NCBI GenBank assembly: GCA_947625435.1
Contig: CANQOI010000011.1
Location: 1-46,306, forward strand
Length of the DNA: 46,306 nt
Direction: 5' to 3'
Source: an uncultured Clostridia bacterium
GTDB lineage: Bacteria > Bacillota > Clostridia > UBA1212 > UBA1255
The position numbers and the translations under genes were made by a program. How positions within the stretch are numbered: the stretch's first letter is position 1; each line of letters begins with the position of its first letter. A model generated the notes under the pieces. It did not search any database. It saw only the letters and a list, made by a program, of their open reading frames with translations, and was not told where the DNA came from. This document shows, in pieces, positions 23,590 to 32,538 of this stretch.

Positions 23590-25410
23590 TTGAAAATTAA
23601 AGACTACACACTCAAAGAAGAAGACAGGATAAACAATTTCAGAGAGCTGCTTGACCGTTCGGTAAGGCTCCACCCCGATCTCGAGGCTTTCATAGTAAAG
23701 CTTCGCGACGGAGACAGCCCCGAATACAGACACGTCACATTTACGGAATTCAGAAAAGAAGTCGACGCACTCGGCACCGCCCTGGTCGATCTCGGGCTGA
23801 AGGGCGAGAAGATAGCCGTTACGGGCGAGAACAGATATGAATGGTGCCTTTCGTACCTTGCCGTCACATGCGGCTGCGGAGTGGTCGTGCCCATAGATAA
23901 AGAACTCCACCCGGATGAGATAGCAATGATACTTAATACTTCCGAAGCCTCCGCGATCGTTTTCTCCGGTAAAATGTTCGACAAGAACCTGGCGGAGGCG
24001 CTTGCCATGAACAGCACCGTGAAGGTGCTCATATGCATGGACGAAGAAGAACACGAAATATGCTGCGGCGGCGACCGCGATGCCTCAGATATAAAATATT
24101 TTACGATCAAAGCGCTCATCAAAAGAGGCAAGGAGCTGACAGAAAGCGGCGATACCTCGTACACGGGCGCGGAAATAGACAGCTACGCTATGAGCGTACT
24201 GATATTTACATCGGGTACCACCGGCGTCGCAAAGGGCGTGATGCTCTCTCAGAGAAACATATGCGCCGATATAGAAAGCGTGACGCAGTGCCTTGACAAT
24301 GACTGCACGGACTCGGTGCTCTCGATACTTCCCATACATCATACGTACGAATGCACATGCGATTTTCTCGAAATGCTTTACATAGGCGCGCGCATATCAT
24401 TCTGCGACGGACTGAGATATATAGCAAAGAACATAAAGGAATACCGTCCCACGATAGTGATGCTCGTGCCCCTCATAATAGAAAACGTCTACTCAAAGAT
24501 AATGAAACAGGCGGGCTCCAATCCGGTGAAAAAAGCCGCGTTCAGGTGCATGCTGTGGATATCGGGAGGCCTCCAGAGGCTCGGATGCACAAAATTACCG
24601 CGTAAAATGTTCCACGCGGTACATGAATCGCTCGGCGGCAGGCTGAGGCTCATAATAGCGGGCGCCGCAGCCATGAATCCGGCGATCGCTAAGGACATGA
24701 ACCGCATGGGATTCAAATTGAGACAGGGCTACGGACTTACCGAGACGTCGCCCATACTGTGCGTGAGCCACGATGACGGCAACGCGGAGTCCTCCGTAGG
24801 CCCGGCAATGCCGCGCATCGAGGTGAAGATAAACAACCCCGACAAAGACGGCAGGGGTGAGATAATAGCCCGCGGAGACACAGTGATGCTCGGATATTAC
24901 AAAGACCCCGAAGCCACCGCCGCGGTACTTAAAGAAGACGGATGGTTCTACACCGGCGACAGAGGATATATGGATAAAAAGGGTCGCGTTTACATAACCG
25001 GAAGAATAAAGAACATGATCGTAAACAAGACCGGAAAGAATATATATCCGGAGGAGCTTGAAGAAAAGCTCATGAAGATACCGTATATACTCGAGTGCGT
25101 AGTATGGGGCGACGATGACGAGAAGGAGGACGACACCGTCATATGCGCCACGATAGTGCCTAAGGAAGAAGCCATAACAGAGAAGGCAAAGCTTTCAATG
25201 GACGACACTCAGGCTATACACGATCTTATATGGAAGGAAGTAAAGAAAGTAAACAAAGGGCTCGCAACATATAAGAAGATACAGAAGATAGTCATACGCA
25301 GAGAAGAATTTGAGAAGACCACGACTAAGAAAATAAAGAGGTACCTTTCGAACATAACAAAATTCTTTGCGAGCGGCGATCAAAAGGGCGGATACGAAGA
25401 TGCGAATTAA
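23590..25410 (+). CDS. AMP-dependent acyl-CoA ligase (long-chain fatty acid type)
   Basis: The 606-residue protein is a complete adenylate-forming (ANL) enzyme that activates a carboxylic acid to acyl-AMP and then acyl-CoA. The motifs are FTSGTTGVAKG (~207-217, ATP binding), YGLTETSPI (~380), YTGDRG (~454) and the hinge and C-terminal Lys region GRIKNMIVNKTGKNIYPEE. Overall it resembles long-chain fatty acyl-CoA synthetases, but chain length cannot be read from sequence. The start is TTG at 23590, with AAGGA about 8 nt upstream; a closer ATG at 23583 runs into a stop. The next gene starts inside its last 11 bp, so it leads a four-gene overlapping operon. Confidence 0.9.
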   Translation: MKIKDYTLKEEDRINNFRELLDRSVRLHPDLEAFIVKLRDGDSPEYRHVTFTEFRKEVDALGTALVDLGLKGEKIAVTGENRYEWCLSYLAVTCGCGVVVPIDKELHPDEIAMILNTSEASAIVFSGKMFDKNLAEALAMNSTVKVLICMDEEEHEICCGGDRDASDIKYFTIKALIKRGKELTESGDTSYTGAEIDSYAMSVLIFTSGTTGVAKGVMLSQRNICADIESVTQCLDNDCTDSVLSILPIHHTYECTCDFLEMLYIGARISFCDGLRYIAKNIKEYRPTIVMLVPLIIENVYSKIMKQAGSNPVKKAAFRCMLWISGGLQRLGCTKLPRKMFHAVHESLGGRLRLIIAGAAAMNPAIAKDMNRMGFKLRQGYGLTETSPILCVSHDDGNAESSVGPAMPRIEVKINNPDKDGRGEIIARGDTVMLGYYKDPEATAAVLKEDGWFYTGDRGYMDKKGRVYITGRIKNMIVNKTGKNIYPEELEEKLMKIPYILECVVWGDDDEKEDDTVICATIVPKEEAITEKAKLSMDDTQAIHDLIWKEVKKVNKGLATYKKIQKIVIRREEFEKTTTKKIKRYLSNITKFFASGDQKGGYEDAN

Positions 25411-28400
25411 AGAAAAGATCATTGACACTTTTAAAGCGCCGCGCAGCAGAAGGATATTGATAATATCGGCGGCGGTTTTAGTTATATGTACGGCGGTGGT
25501 GAGTGTGGCTATGTATGTGACAAGAGACAAGAGCACAGTCCGCGAAGGGATATATAAAGAACAGCCCTTGCCGGACTACACGCGTTTTCTCCCGGAAAAC
25601 GCCATAAAAGCGATGTTCGACGATAAAGGCGGCTGCGCGTATCTGAGGGATGCGGGGACATTTTACGAAAACGGAGAGTACAAAACGGCGGATACGCCGC
25701 CGTGCGTATCAGAAGGCGGAGAGCTCCGCATAACGACCGACATATACGGCACAAAGACGCCGGAAGAGCTGGCAAAGGCAATGGGAACCGAATACGTCGT
25801 GTACGACGGTAGGCTCGCGGTATTTTCATATAAGAAGGATTTTGCCGACGTGTATTCTGATATATATACATTGGAGGCGCTGTCTCTGAGACTTTCGGGA
25901 GCCGGCGAGGCGGATATAGTAAACGCCTTTATAACGCTCCCCAATTTCATATCCAACGGCACGACGAATTCGGTGTATTACACAGAGCCGAATCTCAACC
26001 TCGGCGTTCAGACAGAATTGTATTCTTTGGAGCTTGACGGCTTCGATACAGGCTTTGAGAAGGTTGACAAGGCCCCCGCGATAGTCGCGGGGCAGGGAGA
26101 GGACAGCGCAAATCACACGCTGATACGCATATTTAACGAATCGCAGGCGTGCACCGCGCAGTTCCTCGCTTTTCCGCCGGACATTACGGGAGGCGTACAG
26201 GTAAAGACAGGCATATCGACCGGGGGAAGTCCGCTCATAGTCGCGGCGTCATTCGACACGATATATAATTCCGCAAAATGTATAAAGGTTTTCGACACAT
26301 TCGGCACGCTCCGCTATACATTTACACCGAAGGACACGGAACCTCCGTATGTGATAGAGGTGGGACATTTCACGGGCGGCGAGAACGAGCGGCAGATATT
26401 CGTAGCTTCGAAATTCTCGGGAAGCGATACGCATTACTCTCTGTACAGCCTCGATGACGGAAGCTTCATTTCCGATGTGAAATGCGGCGCGAAAGGCAGG
26501 ATATCGGCTCAGAGGATCACTCTCGACGACATCGCGCCTTCTGAAAACGGCGGCAGGAGCAGGGTGCTCATAACATTCCTTGACAGCAAAGATGTCTACT
26601 ATATAGATTGCGAAAGCTCCGAATGGACAGATGCCGGCATAAAGCTTGACGATAACGCGACCGGCGTATACGGCTCCGCATTTGACGGCGGGCTTATAGC
26701 GTCCCTCAGCGAAAATACATTTTCCAATGTGCGCATATACGGGAGCGGAGTGTCGGAGGGACTTGAGGGAAGCCTTCTGAACGTGGGATATAAAGAAAAC
26801 AGATTTTACTCGACATATGCGGAAGATAACCCCGACGGATATGTGGATTACGCGTCCTTCCTGCACATAAGGACGGATCTTTCGAACGGCGTCATAGGCG
26901 CGGTGGGGGATTATTCCGGGAAGGATATGAACTCCGTTACGGAGATAATGAGGAATGCTTCGTACTATGACTGGCAGTACACGCTGAGCGGCGAACAAAA
27001 GAAGACATTCCATGAGCAGTATAACGTGTGGGAGCCGTGCTTTACGCACAGATGGAATTCCGTGAGGGCCACACAGAACCTCGTGTCCGTGACTGACAGC
27101 GAAACGAATTTCCCCAAATACGCGTCAATAGGGCGTGACAATTTCAGCAGCGATTACAAGGAGCTCGACAGCTCGTTCCTGGTAGGCACGTATGCCGACG
27201 GCATAATAGATCTTGCAAAGCTCAGGATATATCCTCTCCGCACGATGCTCCAGCAGCTTGCTTCCGAATTCAGGGGAGAGAACGGCGAGCCCGAACGTCT
27301 GATCGATGTTTCACCCGTGCATGAACAGGAGATAAACGTGGCCGGCTCGGTGGGCGATTATAACCCCAAAATGATAGAGGGCTTCCGCAAATATCTGCTG
27401 GGCCTATACGGCAGCGTTGAGAACATAAATGAGCGCTTCGGAACCGATTTCGCCTCCGAAAGCGATATAGACGCTCCCAGATACGATCCCGAAGGTACAA
27501 ATCAGTCGGAAAGCCGCGGAAAATGGGATGAATACGGAAACAGCGACTATTTTACTCAGTGGAGCCTTTACACGAGAAATATCGTAAATAAGCGCATCAT
27601 AGAGGCGTACCGTGAAGCACTCATAGCCGGATTCCCGCCCGAGGCGATAAATGCGCATCAGATACCTGAAGGAGATGCCGTGAGCGGCTTCCTCGGAGAG
27701 GCGGACACGCGCATATCGCCCACAGATGTGGTCTCGATATGCGGCACGGCTTACGGCGGCACGAGATACGGATATTTCTGCAATGACGTAAACAACTTCA
27801 TACGCCTTGCGTACGGAGCGGGTCACTACAATATAACGCTGGGCGAGTATTCGTCGCTTGCACAGACGCCGGCCGATGCCTATGCGCAGCTTAAGTATCT
27901 TTTCGATAACGGCGTTAAATTTACGCATATAATCGTTCCGTATGCCGAAAAGGAGACCGTATATACGCTCGTGCGCACCGCCGAGCTTGAGGCTATAGCG
28001 CGTCTTCAGGAGAATAATGCACCGAGAACGGCTTCTACCGGCGGAACGGGCGCGTCCAAAGCCGTCATACGCGGAGATAAGTCGTACAATATAGTGCAGC
28101 TGGGCGATGCGGATAAGAACGGGCTGCTCAAGTCCGTAAATGAAGACGGCTCGTGGGAGGGCTCCGTTTATGTTGTGCCGTTCCACTCGAATGTGACCGT
28201 AAACAATGTTAAAATGAATGAGTGCGAAGGCGGATACGTATCGGCGCCCATAAAAAATCTTCAGTACGGAGATCAGGCGGAGCTCACATTCCTCGCTTCA
28301 TACGAAGGCAGCGACGAAGCAGACGCATACGTTGAGATTCAGATGTATCACGCGGGCTGTCCTATAGAGGACTCAAAGGCCGTTTACAGTCTCACGTCCG

Positions 28401-28609
28401 AAACGGTACCGTACAGATACGTGGTCTCCAACCAGATCGCACTTGAAAATGTCGAGATCAGGGTCACGTTTAAGTGCGGCGATGTGAGTAAGATAAGGAC
28501 CGACGATATACAGCTCACCGCTCAGATAGAAGACGCCGCGCACAAATATTTCGGAATGCTGACAGTGGCGCCCGAAAAGGGAGGAGTAACATTTGACATC
28601 ATTGAATGA
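25400..28609 (+). CDS. Membrane-anchored extracellular glycoside-hydrolase-like protein (GH-A clan, GH42-like)
   Basis: The 1069-residue protein has one N-terminal transmembrane segment (~19-40) after a basic stretch, so the bulk is outside the cell. Residues ~60-560 are repetitive beta-rich sequence, not recognised. Residues ~600-880 read like a GH-A TIM barrel: LYGSVENINERFGTDFASESD near 670 is the loop typical of GH42-type beta-galactosidases. A possible acid/base lies in HEQE (641-644), and a possible nucleophile is E816 in NITLGEYSS. The last ~150 residues resemble a carbohydrate-binding beta sandwich. ATG at 25400 overlaps the ligase gene by 11 bp, and the next gene starts within its last 17 bp. 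Substrate and catalytic residues are inference; the divergence is large. Confidence 0.6.
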   Translation: MRIKEKIIDTFKAPRSRRILIISAAVLVICTAVVSVAMYVTRDKSTVREGIYKEQPLPDYTRFLPENAIKAMFDDKGGCAYLRDAGTFYENGEYKTADTPPCVSEGGELRITTDIYGTKTPEELAKAMGTEYVVYDGRLAVFSYKKDFADVYSDIYTLEALSLRLSGAGEADIVNAFITLPNFISNGTTNSVYYTEPNLNLGVQTELYSLELDGFDTGFEKVDKAPAIVAGQGEDSANHTLIRIFNESQACTAQFLAFPPDITGGVQVKTGISTGGSPLIVAASFDTIYNSAKCIKVFDTFGTLRYTFTPKDTEPPYVIEVGHFTGGENERQIFVASKFSGSDTHYSLYSLDDGSFISDVKCGAKGRISAQRITLDDIAPSENGGRSRVLITFLDSKDVYYIDCESSEWTDAGIKLDDNATGVYGSAFDGGLIASLSENTFSNVRIYGSGVSEGLEGSLLNVGYKENRFYSTYAEDNPDGYVDYASFLHIRTDLSNGVIGAVGDYSGKDMNSVTEIMRNASYYDWQYTLSGEQKKTFHEQYNVWEPCFTHRWNSVRATQNLVSVTDSETNFPKYASIGRDNFSSDYKELDSSFLVGTYADGIIDLAKLRIYPLRTMLQQLASEFRGENGEPERLIDVSPVHEQEINVAGSVGDYNPKMIEGFRKYLLGLYGSVENINERFGTDFASESDIDAPRYDPEGTNQSESRGKWDEYGNSDYFTQWSLYTRNIVNKRIIEAYREALIAGFPPEAINAHQIPEGDAVSGFLGEADTRISPTDVVSICGTAYGGTRYGYFCNDVNNFIRLAYGAGHYNITLGEYSSLAQTPADAYAQLKYLFDNGVKFTHIIVPYAEKETVYTLVRTAELEAIARLQENNAPRTASTGGTGASKAVIRGDKSYNIVQLGDADKNGLLKSVNEDGSWEGSVYVVPFHSNVTVNNVKMNECEGGYVSAPIKNLQYGDQAELTFLASYEGSDEADAYVEIQMYHAGCPIEDSKAVYSLTSETVPYRYVVSNQIALENVEIRVTFKCGDVSKIRTDDIQLTAQIEDAAHKYFGMLTVAPEKGGVTFDIIE

Positions 28610-29876
28610 GGAAACAATAAGAAATAAGCTTGTAAAATGCGGGCAGGAGCACCTGCTCGCATTTTACGGTGATCTGGACGCACATGAAAAAAGTGCGCTC
28701 CTTGAGGATATAGACGGTATAGACTTTGACCTTATGTCGCGCCTGTATGCCAGGGCGCAGCACGGCTCGCATGACATGCAGCAGGAAGGAACATGCGATA
28801 TCTCACCTCTTCGCGGGGTGGATTCAACTGCCATGCCGGCGCCTCAAAAAGAAAAAATGCGCGCGCTCGGACTTAAGGAGCTCTCGGAGGGGCGCATGGC
28901 CGCGCTCACAATGGCCGGAGGACAGGGAACGCGCCTCGGTCATACCGGGCCAAAGGGAACGTACGATATAGGACTTCCGTCCCATAAATCGCTCTTTGAA
29001 ATACAGTCGGACGGTCTTAAACGCATATCCGCGGAGGCGGGGCGGCCCGTTCTGTGGTACATAATGACGAGCCACATAAACCACAGCGAGACAGAGAGCT
29101 TTTTCAGAGAGCACGGTTATTTCGGATACGGAAAGGAAAATATAATATTCTTCAGACAGGAGAAGATACCTGCCCTTGACAGAAGCGGCAGGCTGCTCCT
29201 CGAGGACAAACACACAGTGCTCAAAAGCCCTAACGGAAACGGAGGAATGTTCTCATCGCTCAAGAAGGCGGGCGGCTTCGATCACATGAAAAAATGCGGC
29301 ATTAAATATCTTTTCGTGTGCGGTATAGACAATTGCCTTGTAAAGATGGCGGATCCTCTCTTCCTCGGATTCAAGGTGTCGGGCGGCTACAGGGCCGTCG
29401 CAAAATCATTCCTGAAACGTACGGCCGATGAAAAAGCAGGCGTTTTATGCATGAAAAACGGGCATCCCTGTGTCATTGAATATACGGAGATCCCCGAAGA
29501 TCTTGCGGCGCTCAAGAATGAGGACGGCGAATGGACATACGGAGACACGAATGTTTTAAACTATATATTCGACACGGATCTTGCCGAGGAGCTGGCGGGA
29601 GAGGGTCTCGATTATCACGTGGCGGTCAAAAAGCTGAAGTATCTTGACACCGATACGGGAAAGAATGCCGAGATACCGGACGGATATAAATTTGAGCTGT
29701 TCCTTTTCGACGCTTTTTCAAAGATCGACAGATTGGGCATACTCAGGATAGAGCGCACGGAGGAATTTTCACCGGTGAAAAATAAAACGGGCATCGACAG
29801 CGCAGAAAGCGCGAGAGTGATGTATATGAATATGTACGGCGATGGCAGCCGAGATTGTATGGAGGAAATAAAATGA
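28593..29876 (+). CDS. UAP1-like UDP-sugar pyrophosphorylase (UDPGP family)
   Basis: The 427-residue protein belongs to the UDPGP family. It has the nucleotide-binding signature [16 protein letters not shown] (about 107-122). It also has the block [16 protein letters not shown] with [20 protein letters not shown], which matches UDP-N-acetylhexosamine pyrophosphorylase (eukaryotic UAP1, AGX) more closely than bacterial GalU. Such enzymes convert UTP + a hexose(amine)-1-phosphate to UDP-sugar + PPi in the cytosol. The start is TTG at 28593, inside the end of the preceding gene and preceded by GGAGGAG. Its stop overlaps the next ATG by ATGA. The exact sugar is not determinable here. Confidence 0.85.
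   Translation: MTSLNEETIRNKLVKCGQEHLLAFYGDLDAHEKSALLEDIDGIDFDLMSRLYARAQHGSHDMQQEGTCDISPLRGVDSTAMPAPQKEKMRALGLKELSEGRMAALTMAGGQGTRLGHTGPKGTYDIGLPSHKSLFEIQSDGLKRISAEAGRPVLWYIMTSHINHSETESFFREHGYFGYGKENIIFFRQEKIPALDRSGRLLLEDKHTVLKSPNGNGGMFSSLKKAGGFDHMKKCGIKYLFVCGIDNCLVKMADPLFLGFKVSGGYRAVAKSFLKRTADEKAGVLCMKNGHPCVIEYTEIPEDLAALKNEDGEWTYGDTNVLNYIFDTDLAEELAGEGLDYHVAVKKLKYLDTDTGKNAEIPDGYKFELFLFDAFSKIDRLGILRIERTEEFSPVKNKTGIDSAESARVMYMNMYGDGSRDCMEEIK
28632..28667. repeat. 36-bp interrupted palindrome inside the UAP1-like gene
   Basis: GTAAAATGCG (28632-28641) and CGCATTTTAC (28658-28667) are perfect 10-bp inverted arms. CAGG/CCTG adds a further pair inside. Each arm contains the GTAAAATG octamer that is frequent in the window. 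Confidence 0.6.
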
Positions 29877-31078
29877 GTGACAGGATCAAAATGACGACGC
29901 CTCTTGTTGAAATGGACGGAGACGAAATGACCCGCGTGGTATGGCGCAAGATAAAGGATATACTTATAACGCCCTTTGTGGATCTTAAGACCGAATATTA
30001 CGATCTCGGTCTTGAAAACAGGGACGCCACGGACGATAAGGTTACGGTCGATTCGGCGAATGCCACTAAGAAGTACGGCGTTGCCGTAAAATGTGCCACG
30101 ATCACCCCGAATGCGGCAAGAGTGGAGGAATTTCACCTCAAGAAAATGTGGAAGAGCCCGAACGGCACAATACGTTCGATACTTGACGGAACCGTTTTCA
30201 GAGCGCCTATACTTGTGAAGGGCATATCGCCCCTCGTGCCGTCGTGGAAGGCGCCCATAGTCATAGCGCGTCATGCCTACGGAGACGTTTATTCTGCCGT
30301 AGATGCGAGAGTACCGAAGGGCGCGAAGGCGGAGCTCGTGATAACGGAGGAAAACGGCGCAAAGACAGTACTTCCCATAAAGGATTTCGCGGGTTCCGAC
30401 GGAATAGTGATGGGAATGCACAATCTGGATTCATCGATAGAGAGCTTCGCGCGCACATGCTTTGAGTATGCGCTTTCGGAGAAGATGGATCTGTGGTTCT
30501 CGTCAAAGGATACCATCTCCAAAAAATACGATCACAGATTTAAGGATATATTCGCGGAGCTGTATCAGAGTGAATATAAAGAGAGATTTGAGGCGGCAGG
30601 CATAACATATTTCTACACTCTCGTTGACGACGCGATAGCAAGAGTCATGAAATCCGGCGGCGGATTCATATGGGCGTGCAAGAACTATGACGGAGACGTT
30701 TTCTCGGATATGCTGGCGACCGCCTTCGGAAGCCTTGCCATGATGACGTCCGTGCTCGTTTCGCCCGACGGCTGCTATGAGTATGAGGCCGCTCACGGTA
30801 CGATACCGAGACATTATCATAAATATCTGAAGGGCGAGAAGACATCTACCAATCCTATTGCGACGATATTCGCGTGGACGGGCGCTCTCGCAAAGCGTGC
30901 CGAGCTCGACGGTCTTCCGGATCTGGCGGATTTTGCGCGCCGCACAGAAGATGCAGTGCTCGCGACTGTCGCTTCCGGTAAAATGACAGGCGATCTTGCT
31001 CTCCTGACTTCTATTCCCGATGCGGAAGTGCTCGATCTGGACGGATTTTTAAACGCTGTTGCCGCAAGGCTCGCGTGA
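29873..31078 (+). CDS. icd: NADP-dependent isocitrate dehydrogenase (eukaryotic-type)
   Basis: The 401-residue protein matches the homodimeric, eukaryote-like NADP-isocitrate dehydrogenase subfamily: [20 protein letters not shown] at the N-terminus, [48 protein letters not shown], and late [14 protein letters not shown] with [13 protein letters not shown]. It oxidises isocitrate to 2-oxoglutarate in the cytosol, giving NADPH and a glutamate precursor. ATG at 29873 overlaps the previous stop by 4 bp and follows GGAGGAAATA, so it is translationally coupled. It is the last gene of the four-gene operon. No other TCA-cycle gene is in the window. Confidence 0.95.
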   Translation: MSDRIKMTTPLVEMDGDEMTRVVWRKIKDILITPFVDLKTEYYDLGLENRDATDDKVTVDSANATKKYGVAVKCATITPNAARVEEFHLKKMWKSPNGTIRSILDGTVFRAPILVKGISPLVPSWKAPIVIARHAYGDVYSAVDARVPKGAKAELVITEENGAKTVLPIKDFAGSDGIVMGMHNLDSSIESFARTCFEYALSEKMDLWFSSKDTISKKYDHRFKDIFAELYQSEYKERFEAAGITYFYTLVDDAIARVMKSGGGFIWACKNYDGDVFSDMLATAFGSLAMMTSVLVSPDGCYEYEAAHGTIPRHYHKYLKGEKTSTNPIATIFAWTGALAKRAELDGLPDLADFARRTEDAVLATVASGKMTGDLALLTSIPDAEVLDLDGFLNAVAARLA

Positions 31079-31115
31079 TCCGATCATATAAAATTAAAAT
31101 TAAAATAACTGAAAA

Positions 31116-31149
31116 ACCGGCGGCGCTCTTTCTGTAAGGCGCCGCCGGT
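31116..31149 (-). terminator. Intrinsic terminator of the sugar-ABC ATPase gene
   Basis: ACCGGCGGCGC (31116-31126) and GCGCCGCCGGT (31139-31149) pair perfectly over 11 bp. On the minus strand the stem is followed by TTTTTC, so it ends the minus-strand gene. It may also slow the convergent icd operon. Confidence 0.85.
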
Positions 31150-31181
31150 CAATATTATGCGCAGATATCAGTTGCTGTCTG

Positions 31182-32294
31182 TCAGTTGCATATGATGTTC
31201 TCTGTTTCCTTGTCGAATATATGAACCTTGTTGGGGTTGAGAGCAAAGCGCATCGTATCGCCTACGTAAATATTGTTCCTCGGCTTTACTCTTGCCACGA
31301 AGAGCGTATTCTCGAGCATCATGTATACGAGAGACTCGGCGCCCAGAAGCTCAACGACCTCGATCTTGCATTCGATCTGAGAATCCTGATAAGCTTCAAG
31401 ATACATCTGCTCGTCGTGTACCGCCTCAGGACGTATACCCATGACAACAGTCTTGTCAACATATCCGCCGGCAAGTATCTTCTCGGCCTTCTGCTCGGGG
31501 AGCTTGACCGTCCATCTGCCCATTCTGAGGAAGATATCCTTACCCTGCTTCTCCACCTTAACGTCTATGAAGTTCATCTGAGGGCTGCCTATGAATCCGG
31601 CAACGAACATATTGACGGGCTTCTCGTAGAGCACCTGAGGGCTGTCAACCTGCTGTATGTATCCGTCCTTCATAACGACGATACGCGAACCCATCGTCAT
31701 AGCTTCCGTCTGGTCATGCGTAACGTAGATGATCGTTGTCTGCAGCTTCTGGTGGAGCTTTATGATCTCGGTACGCATCTGGGCACGGAGCTTGGCATCG
31801 AGGTTTGAAAGAGGTTCGTCCATGAGGAACACTTTAGGTTCACGTACTATGGCACGTCCGAGGGCAACTCTCTGTCTCTGACCGCCTGACAAAGCCTTTA
31901 TGGAACGGTCGAGCAGGTGTTCTATCTCGAGTATCCTCGCTGCTTCCGCAACACGCTTCTTTATCTCTCCCTTAGGCGTCTTTCTGAGCTTAAGGCCGAA
32001 AGCCATATTCTCAAAGACCGTCATGTGCGGGTACAGAGCGTAGTTCTGGAAAACCATCGCTATATCTCTGTCCTTAGGAGCTATGTCGTTAACGAGCTTT
32101 CCGTCTATGAGCAGCTCGCCCGATGTGATCTCTTCGAGTCCCGCTATCATTCTCAGCGTGGTGGATTTACCGCATCCCGAAGGGCCTACCAGCACTATAA
32201 ATTCTTTATCCGATATATTGAGGTTGAAGTCGTTAACGGCGGTAACGCCTCCCGGATACTTTTTGTAGATGTTCTTAAGTACAACACTTGCCAT
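31182..32294 (-). CDS. Sugar ABC transporter ATP-binding protein (UgpC/MsmX type)
   Basis: The 370-residue protein is a carbohydrate-importer ATPase. It has Walker A GPSGCGKST (37-45), Q-loop MVFQNYALYPHMT, signature LSGGQRQR, Walker B VFLMDEPLSNLDA, H-loop THDQTEAM, and a C-terminal TOBE/regulatory extension (~240-370) as in MalK, UgpC and MsmK. It energises sugar uptake at the inner face of the membrane. No permease or binding protein is nearby, so it is probably a shared ATPase serving several importers, as MsmX does in Bacillus. AGGAGG precedes the ATG. It is monocistronic, with its own promoter and terminator. Confidence 0.95.
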   Translation of the reverse strand: MASVVLKNIYKKYPGGVTAVNDFNLNISDKEFIVLVGPSGCGKSTTLRMIAGLEEITSGELLIDGKLVNDIAPKDRDIAMVFQNYALYPHMTVFENMAFGLKLRKTPKGEIKKRVAEAARILEIEHLLDRSIKALSGGQRQRVALGRAIVREPKVFLMDEPLSNLDAKLRAQMRTEIIKLHQKLQTTIIYVTHDQTEAMTMGSRIVVMKDGYIQQVDSPQVLYEKPVNMFVAGFIGSPQMNFIDVKVEKQGKDIFLRMGRWTVKLPEQKAEKILAGGYVDKTVVMGIRPEAVHDEQMYLEAYQDSQIECKIEVVELLGAESLVYMMLENTLFVARVKPRNNIYVGDTMRFALNPNKVHIFDKETENIICN

Positions 32295-32344
32295 TTAATA
32301 CGATCCTCCTAATTGATTGTGCACTAAATAATACCACTTTGATC

Positions 32345-32372
32345 CTTATAATGGAATACTAAAAAATGACAA
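32345..32372 (-). promoter_or_regulatory. Promoter of the sugar-ABC ATPase gene
   Basis: On the minus strand TTGTCA (32372-32367) and TATAAG (32350-32345) are 16 bp apart. The leader is about 45 nt. Confidence 0.6.
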
Positions 32373-32464
32373 TTTTTTTCAGCCTGTCTTATGCAATGTG
32401 CCCAAAGCGTTTTTGCGCGTAAAAAATTTCACGAGGATTTTCTGTGTAAAATATTAATAAAAGA

Positions 32465-32491
32465 TTGAAAAAAAGTAAAATTTAATATAAT
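32465..32491 (+). promoter_or_regulatory. Candidate promoter of the secreted TM-anchored protein gene
   Basis: TTGAAA (32465-32470) and TATAAT (32486-32491) are 15 bp apart, a short spacer in a very AT-rich stretch. A TTGACA just downstream (32492-32497) lacks a good -10 box. Confidence 0.4.
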
Positions 32492-32538
32492 ATTGACATA
32501 TCGAATTTACACAATAAAAAACACAGGAGGTATTTCAC

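Noticed and set aside
26249-27049. Long antisense frames opposite the GH-like gene (also near 27404-28186 and 29615-30421)
   Set aside because: They follow the sense codon pattern, have no recognisable domains or start signals, and lie fully inside well-supported genes.
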